NCBI RefSeq assembly: GCF_900142175.1
Contig: NZ_FQZX01000003.1
Location: 491,804 to 555,803, forward strand
Direction: 5' to 3'
From: Maribacter aquivivus
Lineage (GTDB): Bacteria > Bacteroidota > Bacteroidia > Flavobacteriales > Flavobacteriaceae
DNA: 64,000 nucleotides
The position numbers and the translations under genes were made by a program. The notes under the pieces are model-generated. The model was not told where the DNA came from and did not search any database. It saw only the letters and a program-made list of their open reading frames with translations. This document shows, piece after piece, positions 52,976 to 61,517 of the stretch (position 1 is its first letter; each line of letters begins with the position of its first letter).

Positions 52976-53485
52976 TCATTTTAATTGCTGCAGTAATACA
53001 TTAACACTTAAATGGTTCTTCAATGTCTTGTAATCTTTCTTCTTTTCGAATCCAATGTGTATTACATCTCCAAAATTTCCTTTCAATTCAATTTCATGTA
53101 ACACTTTTAAAATATCAGTGAAATCTCCTTCTAAATTAAAGTTATAAGTATATTCCGTTGAAGTTGAGTTTTGAAAAAGATGAGGCGGATTAAAATCCAT
53201 CACTTTTACATTATTCTTTTTTGCTTCTAGATTAATAGTTCTGATTAAATTATTCTGAATAGAGGTGTCATTAAAATCCATTTTTGTAAGAATAGAATCA
53301 AAATAGATATTCTTCTGACCAAGTATACTTAGCCTATGAGGAATGTTATTATATAGCTCAGCTTGACTTTCTAGCGTTTTTAGTTCGGTTCTCATTTGAA
53401 ACGTTTTCTTGAAAGCTAAATGATAACTTGCAATTAACAGTATGACAACACCGAGCAATAAAAACTTGTTTTTATTATTTATCAT
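52976..53485 (-). CDS. PilO/GspM-like inner-membrane assembly protein
   Basis: A 169-residue bitopic protein. One membrane helix (about residues 8-25, FLLLGVVILLIASYHLAF) is followed by a coiled coil (MRTELKTLESQAELYNN) and a periplasmic ferredoxin-like domain ending VSVLLQQ-type strands. This is the architecture of PilO and GspM, which align the pilus/pseudopilus machine in the inner membrane. It overlaps the end of the upstream PilM/N-like gene by 11 bp. It is the last gene of the operon. The sequence itself is highly divergent, so the name rests on layout and context. Confidence 0.7.
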   Translation of the reverse strand: MINNKNKFLLLGVVILLIASYHLAFKKTFQMRTELKTLESQAELYNNIPHRLSILGQKNIYFDSILTKMDFNDTSIQNNLIRTINLEAKKNNVKVMDFNPPHLFQNSTSTEYTYNFNLEGDFTDILKVLHEIELKGNFGDVIHIGFEKKKDYKTLKNHLSVNVLLQQLK

Positions 53486-54680
53486 TTGTTTTTATTTCAA
53501 TTGAGAATTCAGAGCTACTATCATTAACAAAATCAAAATCAAGGGTTTCTATTGAAACAATCCAGTCGTTTTTTTCTAGAATTTCTATCCATTTTGAAAA
53601 TTCATTATTGTCATTGCTTAATCCAGAAAGTATAATGATTTTTTTATCAATAAATATGGGCTTGTTATCTTGAATATTTTTTGTTAATGGCTGATAATCA
53701 AGTCTGTTTAGGAGTATAGATTGCGGAATGGACTGTGCTATAATATCTAAATAATATGTACTTTTTGAATTTGATGAATTTGAAATTGTGTTTATTTTCT
53801 CTTGCTTTATTTTTATTGTATTCTCTAGTTTTATAAGATTTTCTTTTTGAGAATCACTGGCTAAAAGGTTTGTTTGTAAATCATTTGCTTTAGAGAAATA
53901 GTGATTATAGAAGATGAAATTCACTAATAACAGTATGCCAAAGAAAGCCAAAGCGAACTTTCCAACACCATCAAAAATTCTTTCATTCTTTACATGACCG
54001 TTTAATTTTTTATTTTGATCACTAAAATTAGTAAATCGTTGACTCCCATTTAGGTGGCTTAATATTTGTCCAAATATTAATAAATTGAAGTTAGACAGTT
54101 TTAACTCATTGATTTCGTAAAAAACTTTTTTGTTAATTGTACCTGATTCTATTTCAATGATATCACCATCATTTAACTTTAGATTTTGTCTATTTAAATG
54201 GAGGAATTCCACGTCCGTATATTGTATGATTTCTTCAATACCAGATATACCTAAACTAATCTGAAAGGGTGTAATTTTAATCTGAGATAATTTTAGAAGT
54301 ACAGAATCAACAAACTGCTTTCTTGAAATTGATACTATGGAATTTTGTGATTTTTGAATGATTTCCCAATAAAAAGTTTTAATCTCTATGTTAGGGAAGG
54401 CTTCATTTACTAACGCAGCCTCTGCTGAAACACTTGGGTTGCTTAACTGCTTTGTTAAAATAGAATCGTTGTTAAAACATAAGAATAGGGGGGTGGTTCT
54501 ATTTATATGAAGTTTAATATCTTCAAGATTATTTAAGATTAAACTTTTTGAAATGACCAATTCATCTTTCAGTTTTTTTATTTCTAGAAAATAATAGATA
54601 TCGCCATTGTCAGATGTGTTAACTTCTAACCCGGCGAAAATTGAACCTTCGGTAATATGTTTAATAATTTTATTTACCAT
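53475..54680 (-). CDS. PilM/PilN (GspL)-like inner-membrane protein
   Basis: A 401-residue protein with a cytoplasmic N-terminal half (about 1-230) that recalls the actin-like fold of PilM/GspL but lacks clear ATP motifs. One membrane helix follows (about 238-258, FALAFFGILLLVNFIFYNHYF). A coiled coil (about 260-300) and a periplasmic ferredoxin-like domain (about 310-400) end it. This is the GspL layout, with PilM and PilN merged in one chain. Its ATG overlaps the secretin stop by one base. It should connect the ATPase to the PilO-like partner. Assignment by architecture, moderate. Confidence 0.7.
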   Translation of the reverse strand: MVNKIIKHITEGSIFAGLEVNTSDNGDIYYFLEIKKLKDELVISKSLILNNLEDIKLHINRTTPLFLCFNNDSILTKQLSNPSVSAEAALVNEAFPNIEIKTFYWEIIQKSQNSIVSISRKQFVDSVLLKLSQIKITPFQISLGISGIEEIIQYTDVEFLHLNRQNLKLNDGDIIEIESGTINKKVFYEINELKLSNFNLLIFGQILSHLNGSQRFTNFSDQNKKLNGHVKNERIFDGVGKFALAFFGILLLVNFIFYNHYFSKANDLQTNLLASDSQKENLIKLENTIKIKQEKINTISNSSNSKSTYYLDIIAQSIPQSILLNRLDYQPLTKNIQDNKPIFIDKKIIILSGLSNDNNEFSKWIEILEKNDWIVSIETLDFDFVNDSSSEFSIEIKTNDK

Positions 54681-56848
54681 TAATAAATTACTGTAGGCTT
54701 AATAAGTATGGTCAGTTTCTGTTTTACATCTTCTCTTTTTCTTTGGCTAAATAACCATTTTATAATTGGTATTCTAGACAATAAAGGGACACCATTACCA
54801 GAATCATTTTTCACCTTTTCTTCAAGTCCTCCTAATATGGCTAAATCTTGATTTTGCATTCTAATTATTGAACTAAACTCTCTTGATGTTAGACCAGGAG
54901 GCGCGTCATCTTCAATTCGTTCTCCATTAAAATCAGATTGTATTACATTAATATCTAAAGTTACCTGTCCATCTCCAGAAACTAGAGGTTTAATACCTAT
55001 AGCTAATTCAGCATCAATTGGTTGATAGTTTCTAACTTCTGATGTTGTTGGTATTTGAGAACCAAAGAAATTTTGATTGGTTACCACATAGTATGTAGTT
55101 TCCCCAATAGATAGATTAGCTCTATGACCGTTTAGTGTTGATAGTTTTGGAGATGAGCGTATTTTTAAATTGCCGTTTGCTTCCATTGCTTTTATATTGG
55201 CAAAGAACTCAGGTATAACCTTACCCATATTAAAGGAGCCAAAACCATCAAATCCACCAATAATTTTGTTTACGGTATTGGCACCTAAAGTGACATCTGT
55301 TGACGGAAAAAGGTTTCCTTGGGTGTTAACAGGTTCACTTCCAATACCCCAACTGATTCCAGTTTCAACGGTAGCAGATTTTTTGACTTCTATAATCATA
55401 ACTTCAATGAGAACCACTGGCACTGGTTTATCTATCTCCTTGATAAAATTTTTAAAACGATTAATATTAGATGCTGGTCCACTAACGAAAAAGCTATTTA
55501 ATTCATAATCTACCTTTATTTCTAAATCTGCTTTAATTTCATCGGGTAGAATACTAACAATAGCTTCAGCACCATCTTGATAATCTCCAAAACTACTACT
55601 AGTCTGAGTATTTAAACTTCTTTGATTACCATAAGAGTTTTGTTGACCTCCTCCATTATTAGAATTATTTCCAAAGTAATTAACGCTGCCTTCATTTGTT
55701 CTTCCTGAGGAGCGTGAGCCTCTCACCTGGGAGGGATTTCCAAGTAATTCTACAGAACGGTGCATTAATTGAACAACTTCAACCTTTCTAAGACTTAATT
55801 GGTCAGCTGTACCAAAAAAGTAAATATCATCTTGTTTTTTAAACGTGAAATTTCTTGAATTGTTGGTGGGTTCTGCAACTTCAGGCTGTCTAGAAGTTCT
55901 ATTTTGAACGCCATTAGATGGTACCTGCTCTTTAGGTGACTTCGTTATTTGCCCAGTAAAAATATGGTTCAATAATTCATCAAAAGTAATATCCTTTGCA
56001 TTAAAAGTTACGTTACCAGCTTCTATAAGCGGAGTGGCTGTGTAAATGTTAAGCTTAAGGTCTTGTTTTAGACCATTAATTAATGAGGATATTGGCGTGT
56101 TTTTGAAATCAACATCTATTCTTCTTCTTAAGGTGTCTACAACTTGGTATCCTAAATTATTGAATACTAAACGCTGATTTGAATCGATTGCGCCTACTGT
56201 ATTGCTTTCATAAGAATCAAATAAATAAAATCCATCTTTAGATTTTGAAAAGGTTAAACCATTGGTATTGGCTAGTTTTTCCATTGCAATATCAAAAGGA
56301 ACATTAGATAAATAAATGTTCAAAAGTTTTGAATCTAAAGCACTAGAGAATAACAGGTTGTTGCCAGATAGAGCCATTATTTTTCTGAATACTTTATCTA
56401 ATGGGTCATTTTTCAAATCAAGACTAATGAGTTTGTTTTCGTTAATGTAGGATACCTGAATAACTTTGTCTACAGGAATTTCAACAGGGGGCAAATATCT
56501 TTTTATAGATAGTATGTTCCCTGTAAACTCTATGTCTAAACTATACTCTTTACATAAATAAACTAACAAATCACTAACGGTAACATTGTTGAAGTTATTT
56601 ACAATTGAAATATTCTGAATATCTGGAGAAATGGAAATATTTAAATCGTGAACCCTCGATACGGCTAACAAAAAATTGGGTAAAGTCACATTATTAACAT
56701 TGAATTCAAGCTTTAAATTCTCATTTAACTCTGTATTTTCAAGGGATAATAATTCTAACTGATTTTTTATATTTTGAATTCTATCGGCAGACTGCCCACT
56801 TATGTGAAGCGATGCCATTAGAATAAGTAATATTAGTAGGTTTTTCAT
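54680..56848 (-). CDS. Secretin (GspD/PilQ family)
   Basis: A 722-residue outer-membrane channel. A signal peptide (ASLHISGQ) is followed by two or three STN/N0-N1-type small domains (about 45-300; VNNVTLPNFLLAVSRVHDLNISI and later FNAKDITFDELLNHIFTG). A low-complexity, Asn/Ser/Gly-rich segment (about 360-410) comes next, with an N3-type domain. The secretin core (about 480-720) has PVPVVLIEVMIIEVKKSATVE, IRSSPKLSTLNGHRANLSIG and the final VPLLSRIPIIKWLFSQRKRED. It forms the multimeric pore of a type II secretion or pilus machine. No pilotin gene is seen nearby. Confidence 0.93.
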   Translation of the reverse strand: MKNLLILLILMASLHISGQSADRIQNIKNQLELLSLENTELNENLKLEFNVNNVTLPNFLLAVSRVHDLNISISPDIQNISIVNNFNNVTVSDLLVYLCKEYSLDIEFTGNILSIKRYLPPVEIPVDKVIQVSYINENKLISLDLKNDPLDKVFRKIMALSGNNLLFSSALDSKLLNIYLSNVPFDIAMEKLANTNGLTFSKSKDGFYLFDSYESNTVGAIDSNQRLVFNNLGYQVVDTLRRRIDVDFKNTPISSLINGLKQDLKLNIYTATPLIEAGNVTFNAKDITFDELLNHIFTGQITKSPKEQVPSNGVQNRTSRQPEVAEPTNNSRNFTFKKQDDIYFFGTADQLSLRKVEVVQLMHRSVELLGNPSQVRGSRSSGRTNEGSVNYFGNNSNNGGGQQNSYGNQRSLNTQTSSSFGDYQDGAEAIVSILPDEIKADLEIKVDYELNSFFVSGPASNINRFKNFIKEIDKPVPVVLIEVMIIEVKKSATVETGISWGIGSEPVNTQGNLFPSTDVTLGANTVNKIIGGFDGFGSFNMGKVIPEFFANIKAMEANGNLKIRSSPKLSTLNGHRANLSIGETTYYVVTNQNFFGSQIPTTSEVRNYQPIDAELAIGIKPLVSGDGQVTLDINVIQSDFNGERIEDDAPPGLTSREFSSIIRMQNQDLAILGGLEEKVKNDSGNGVPLLSRIPIIKWLFSQRKREDVKQKLTILIKPTVIY

Positions 56849-56878
56849 GTGTTAAATTTATTCATGGAACTTAAAGTT

Positions 56879-58294
56879 CTAACTTGATAATAAAGGATAA
56901 GCCTCTTCTATAGAAGTAGTTCCTTTATTTATAAGTTCAATTGCATTTTGCTTTAATGTGAGAATATTAAACTCTTCAAGAATTGTATCTATTTCTAATA
57001 CATTTTCTCTAATGGGTACTCTTAACTCTTTATGTATAGGCAATATTTCATAAATGGCCTCTCTGCCTTTATAGCCTGTATGGTGGCAAGAATTACACCC
57101 TACAGCTGTATAATGATATTTAAGTTCTTTTGGTATTTTAAAATTTGAAGGAAATAAACTTTGATCAATTTCAGATTTTACCTTACAATTATTACAAAGT
57201 TTTCTCACCAATCTTTGCGCTAAACTCATGTTCAAGGTACTGGCAATTAAAAAAGAGGGTACCCCCATATCTATAAGTCTAGAAATAGTGCCCCATGCAG
57301 AATTGGTATGTATGGTAGACAAGACCAAATGACCTGTCTGTGCAGCTCGAATAGCTATGTTTGCCGTTTCTGCATCTCTAATCTCACCAATCATAATGAT
57401 GTTTGGATCCTGTCGTAAAAATGTTTTTAAAGTTTTTACAAAATCTAATCCGATATTTTCTTTTAGTTGAACTTGATTAATGCCATCTAGAGTATACTCT
57501 ATAGGGTCTTCTAGAGTTAAAATATTATCTTCCTCTTTATTTAATTCCTTTAGGGTCGCATATAAGGTGGTAGTTTTTCCCGAACCAGTGGGTCCAGAAA
57601 TTAAAATAATTCCACTAGGTTTTTTAAGACTTTCTCTATAAGTTTTTAATTCATTTTCAGAAAAACCAAGTTTGTTTAAATCTATAATCCTGCTGTCCTT
57701 GCTAAGAATTCTTAATACTAGCTTTTCACCATTTAATATTGGTAAGGTAGATACTCTTATATCAAATTCATTGCCATTTGTATTTATAGAAATACGACCA
57801 TCTTGGGGCAATCTTTTTTCTGCAATATCAAGATCAGCTTTAATCTTGACTTTGTTTACCATTGTTGGGTATTTATCTACTGGGATAACAAATTGTTCTA
57901 TTAGTTTTCCATCTATTCTAAAACGAACTCTGCAGCGTTTTTCGTAAGGTTCAAAATGTATATCACTGCTTCCCATATTTTGGGCATCAATTAGTAGCTT
58001 TTCAAGAAAATCATCAGAATAATTAAGACTATTCACCTTTTTACTGGTGTTTGACCTGTAATTAAATGTCAATAATTTTTGTAGCTCTTCTTGAGTGCAA
58101 ATTTCAAGTACAACGTTGGTGTTTAATATAATTTTTAATTCGGTTGATAACTGTTTTGTTTCAGAATTATCTGTTTTAAAAACAATTTCATCTTTTTGAA
58201 GTTCAACAGGTACTATCCTATAATGGAATGCTTGTTCAGAAGATATTTTCTGAAGTACATTTGCAGGTATATTATAGGTAGTATTTTTTGTCAT
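56879..58294 (-). CDS. GspE/PilB family assembly ATPase
   Basis: A 471-residue hexameric ATPase. An N-terminal GspE-N1-like region (about 1-90) is followed by the catalytic part: GPTGSGKTT (Walker A, 234-242), Asp box LEDPIEYTL (261-269), Walker B IIMIGEIRD (299-307), His box HTNSAWG (329-335). The tetracysteine zinc motif of PilB/GspE is intact (C367, C370, C400, C403). It powers pseudopilus extension from the cytoplasm. Its ATG overlaps the prepilin peptidase stop by one base. The N-terminal domain is shorter than in model PilB proteins. Confidence 0.95.
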   Translation of the reverse strand: MTKNTTYNIPANVLQKISSEQAFHYRIVPVELQKDEIVFKTDNSETKQLSTELKIILNTNVVLEICTQEELQKLLTFNYRSNTSKKVNSLNYSDDFLEKLLIDAQNMGSSDIHFEPYEKRCRVRFRIDGKLIEQFVIPVDKYPTMVNKVKIKADLDIAEKRLPQDGRISINTNGNEFDIRVSTLPILNGEKLVLRILSKDSRIIDLNKLGFSENELKTYRESLKKPSGIILISGPTGSGKTTTLYATLKELNKEEDNILTLEDPIEYTLDGINQVQLKENIGLDFVKTLKTFLRQDPNIIMIGEIRDAETANIAIRAAQTGHLVLSTIHTNSAWGTISRLIDMGVPSFLIASTLNMSLAQRLVRKLCNNCKVKSEIDQSLFPSNFKIPKELKYHYTAVGCNSCHHTGYKGREAIYEILPIHKELRVPIRENVLEIDTILEEFNILTLKQNAIELINKGTTSIEEAYPLLSS

Positions 58295-58779
58295 TAGAAG
58301 TTATATAATGAAGGTTGGTTTGGTAGAAATTCAATTGAAAAAACAAATACTAGAAATAAACTCATTAAGCCCGCTAATGGAATACCGTTAGCTTTATTTT
58401 TCTTCTTTTGAATTAATGACACCATTAACGAAAATATGATTGATGAAACAAATAAAATTAAAAAGGTAACTGTTGGAAAACCTAAGGCAAAGGCATAGAA
58501 AAAAAGTACATCTCCAAGTCCAAAACTTACATTTAAAAATTTCATTTTTCTTATAATTCGTGTATACAGAAATAAAATTGCTAGTATGCTTGTTGTTAAA
58601 ATGATATTCATTACTAAGAAAATATAACTGTACTGAATGATGGTTTTGTTCTCATATAAAACGAATAACAACAAACCAGTTATTGGGAAAAGAACCCAAC
58701 TAACTTTTTTCTCTCTTATATCTTGCAAGGTTATAAGCGCTAATACAATTAATAACGATATTTTAATGGTTAAAATCAA
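58294..58779 (-). CDS. Prepilin peptidase (short A24 type, no methylase domain)
   Basis: A 161-residue membrane aspartyl protease with about six hydrophobic helices. LQDIREKKVS holds the first catalytic Asp and FGLGDVLFF (G-x-G-D) the second. It lacks the N-terminal cysteine-rich methylase domain of PilD, so it is the short archaeal/TadV-like form. It should cleave the leader of the adjacent pseudopilin. The start is TTG at 58779, overlapping the pseudopilin stop (TTGA); there is no in-frame ATG before the first helix, so translational coupling is likely. Confidence 0.88.
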   Translation of the reverse strand: MILTIKISLLIVLALITLQDIREKKVSWVLFPITGLLLFVLYENKTIIQYSYIFLVMNIILTTSILAILFLYTRIIRKMKFLNVSFGLGDVLFFYAFALGFPTVTFLILFVSSIIFSLMVSLIQKKKNKANGIPLAGLMSLFLVFVFSIEFLPNQPSLYNF

Positions 58780-59189
58780 TCCTTTATTATTTGCTTAGGA
58801 TTACCATTTTCGTCTATTTCCCATACATTGAATATACCGTCGCCGTCAAAATCTGTAATAGCCTCAGCTTTTGCTTTAAAAGTTGCATTGTCAGCACTTA
58901 TAATTTCATAAACATAATTAGCGGTGCCATTCTCTTTAACGGTTTTAGGGGCAACAAAATCTAATTCGTTTAAATCATTAGAATATTTACTATACATATA
59001 TCTATGAGTAGTTTGTGTATTATAGATAGCCTTTAACTGAGTTTGAGCTTCAATACTTTTAGCCTTTGTTATTAAAGGCATTAAATTGGGTAATGCTAAT
59101 AATAGTAGAATACCAATAATTGCTAAAACAATTAATGTCTCTTGTAGATTTAATGCTGGTATTTTTCTTTTAAGAATGGATGAAATCAT
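58776..59189 (-). CDS. Type IV prepilin/pseudopilin-like protein
   Basis: About 137 residues from the ATG at 59189; an in-frame GTG at 59213 would lengthen the leader. The leader ends KRKIPA, followed by LNLQETLIVLAIIGIL. This puts Glu at +5 and Ala, instead of the usual Gly, at -1. The long hydrophobic helix should form the pilus core. The C-terminal domain ends with DFDGDGIFNVWEIDENGNP, like the calcium-binding or DG-containing end of GspG/PilA-type major pilins. The single pilin gene of this operon, and first in it. It should be processed by the adjacent short peptidase. Confidence 0.88.
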   Translation of the reverse strand: MISSILKRKIPALNLQETLIVLAIIGILLLLALPNLMPLITKAKSIEAQTQLKAIYNTQTTHRYMYSKYSNDLNELDFVAPKTVKENGTANYVYEIISADNATFKAKAEAITDFDGDGIFNVWEIDENGNPKQIIKD

Positions 59190-59291
59190 AAATTTTGTTT
59201 TGTTAAATTTCACTTTACTATAACAAGAAAATAAGATCTATAGTATTTTATTATAGTATTAATCCTACTTATTGGTGAAATAATTGTGATT

Positions 59292-59957
59292 CTAAATAAA
59301 GCCTTTAGTTCTGGCCATTTTTAGTAACTCCACATTACCACCTTCAGGTACACCTAGTAATTTCTTCAATTCTTTTTTTCTTCTCTCAATAGTGGGCAGT
59401 GATAATGGGATGTGATTGGGTAAATCTTTCATTTTAGAACCTAATGACAAATGATATAATATTTTACGATTGTAACTATCTATATAGATGTCTTCAAAAT
59501 TTGTAGGGCTTAAAAGATTATTTACTCTCTCACTATAATATGTTTTGTTATTCAAAACCCTGCCAACAGCTGTAATTAAAACATCCTCATCAATGTCAGA
59601 TTTAATTAAGAACCCTTCTGGTTTTATACTATTAAAAATATTGGTTATATACTGCATATCATTTAAACCGGTTTGGATAATAATTTTGGTTTGTGGAAAT
59701 TTTCTTCTCAAATACATGCCTAAATCTTCACCATCGTTAATTGACTTAGATTCAGTACCTGGTAAATTGATGTCTAATAATACAAGTTCAAAAAAATCAT
59801 CTTTTAATTCATTCATTTTTAAAAGAACATCATCACAATCATTGGAAGAATAAACATCTAGAGGATAATGTTGTTGTATTTGCTCAAGGGTTATTTCATA
59901 TCCTCTTACCACCATAGGGTGATCATCCACAATTAATAATTTGGTAAGTTTTTTCAT
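59292..59957 (-). CDS. NarL/LuxR-type response regulator
   Basis: About 221 residues from the ATG at 59957 (an in-frame TTG at 59966 adds three residues). The receiver domain (about 1-130) has DDH near residue 10 and the phospho-acceptor Asp in VLLDINLPG near 60; an inserted loop (TESKSINDGED) follows it. The output domain (about 155-221) contains LSLGSKMKDLPNHIPLSLPT, a LuxR-like HTH with an unusual sequence. No kinase is adjacent. It is 78 bp upstream of the pilin gene on the same strand and divergent from the secreted-protein genes, so either could be its target. Confidence 0.9.
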   Translation of the reverse strand: MKKLTKLLIVDDHPMVVRGYEITLEQIQQHYPLDVYSSNDCDDVLLKMNELKDDFFELVLLDINLPGTESKSINDGEDLGMYLRRKFPQTKIIIQTGLNDMQYITNIFNSIKPEGFLIKSDIDEDVLITAVGRVLNNKTYYSERVNNLLSPTNFEDIYIDSYNRKILYHLSLGSKMKDLPNHIPLSLPTIERRKKELKKLLGVPEGGNVELLKMARTKGFI

Positions 59958-59966
59958 TTTATGCAA

Positions 59967-60311
59967 AATATTATACCAAAACGACGAATAAATGAAATTG
60001 TTTTGTCTGTTTACTGTTTTTATGATAATTATTTTGAAAAGCTATCAACTGGTAAAAAAGGTGAAAATTGAGTTTGTAGGAAAAGAAATACAGAACGATG
60101 GGATACCCCTCATTATAGCAAAAAAGATTTTTTAGAATTAATTAGTTTAGAATTCATTTAAACAGAAAATAAGTACACTTCGTCGGATTATTCTATTGAA
60201 AAAGAACTAGAAATTACCGTTTGTCGAAAATGATTTGCTAAATATTCATTAAAAATTTTGATTTGTTAAAGAAGTCATAAAACTGTCTAAAAAATCAAAT
60301 TATAATTTATA
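59967..60311. other. 345-bp divergent intergenic region
   Basis: Between the response regulator and the first secreted-protein gene. AT-rich. I see no RNA gene, repeat or exact TAnnTTTG element with a -33 partner. Promoters for both sides should be here, and the region is the best place to look for the regulator's binding site. Confidence 0.5.
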
Positions 60312-61517
60312 ATGGAAAAATTCACTAAAGTATTTGTTTTTATTTCCTTCTTATTTGGAATACAAACTATAAATGCTCAATGCCCAAATTTATTAGAGAA
60401 TCAAGCTACTGGACCAAATTCTATTTCTTTTTTAAGTCAAAGTCTTTCGGCCGGCGCTGATTCAGCAATAGCCGTAAGTGATGCTGGTGAGTGTGGATTA
60501 ACTATTGTTAATAACGATGCTAATCAACCTTGGGCAAAATATTTAATAACAATTGATTTGACTCAAAATGGTTTATTAGCAGGTGATGAATTGATAACCA
60601 GTATTGAGGTTCAGAATTCAAATGGACAACCAAGAATAGAATACAATCAAAATAATACTCCAAATACTGCCTTAGCATTTAGTAGCTTTAGTAGTTCTAA
60701 TATATTCAATTCAACTTTTATTATCCCATCAGATATTAATACAATTGATATTTGGCTGTTTTCAAACTACACTCAAAATACACCAGGAAGTGTTACTTAT
60801 AAAAACTTAAATATTTCTAAAGTTGCAACGGGTGGTGGAGATACTTCTTCACCTGTAATTACCAGTTTTACTTCTACTACCCAAACCAGCAATTCTATAG
60901 ATTTAAGCTGGTCAGCTACAGATGATCAGGGTAGTATAAGTTATTCGTTGAGCCAAAATGGTCAAAATTTAGGGATATCTACAACAGCTACAAGTTATCA
61001 ATCTACTGGTTTAACGGCTGAAACATCATATTCATTTACACTTTCAGTTACAGATACTAGTAGTAATACCACAACAAATTCAATAAATGTTACTACTTCT
61101 AGCACAGGCACTACGTCAACTGGTTCCTCTATTTGGACGGAAAATAATTCTATTGCTAGTTATGTTGGAAAAGTTGGTATTGGTACCTCATCTCCCGGAA
61201 ATTATGAACTGGCGGTCAATGGTAATATTAGAGCTAAGGAAGTTAAAGTTGAAACTGCAAATTGGCCAGATTATGTATTTGACAATACTTATGTTTTGCC
61301 AAGCCTTGAAGAAGTGCAACAGCATATAGCACAAAAGGGACATTTACCTAACATACCTTCTGCCAAAGAAATTGAATCAAATGGTCTAGAACTTGGTGAA
61401 ATGAACAGGCTTTTATTGGAAAAGATTGAGGAAATTATGTTGTATACAATACAACAACAGAAAGAAATAGAAGAATTAAAACTGAAAATTCAAAATAACC
61501 AACAAAATGAAGAATAA
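60312..61517 (+). CDS. Secreted protein with Fn3-like domain and C-terminal tail-fibre-like domain
   Basis: A 401-residue exported protein: signal peptide ending TINAQ, a beta-rich N-domain (about 25-170), a fibronectin type III-like domain (about 175-265; SITSF-like strand, IDLSWSATDDQG, AETSYSFTLSVTD), a Thr/Ser linker, and a C-terminal domain. The latter begins VGIGTSSPGNYELAVNGNI and continues WPDYVFDNTYVLPSLEEVQ, GHLPNIPSAKEI and GLELGEMNRLLLEKIEE, then a coiled coil. This C-terminus is widespread in Bacteroidota surface proteins and resembles phage tail-fibre tips. It overlaps the next gene by 11 bp. Confidence 0.82.
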   Translation: MEKFTKVFVFISFLFGIQTINAQCPNLLENQATGPNSISFLSQSLSAGADSAIAVSDAGECGLTIVNNDANQPWAKYLITIDLTQNGLLAGDELITSIEVQNSNGQPRIEYNQNNTPNTALAFSSFSSSNIFNSTFIIPSDINTIDIWLFSNYTQNTPGSVTYKNLNISKVATGGGDTSSPVITSFTSTTQTSNSIDLSWSATDDQGSISYSLSQNGQNLGISTTATSYQSTGLTAETSYSFTLSVTDTSSNTTTNSINVTTSSTGTTSTGSSIWTENNSIASYVGKVGIGTSSPGNYELAVNGNIRAKEVKVETANWPDYVFDNTYVLPSLEEVQQHIAQKGHLPNIPSAKEIESNGLELGEMNRLLLEKIEEIMLYTIQQQKEIEELKLKIQNNQQNEE

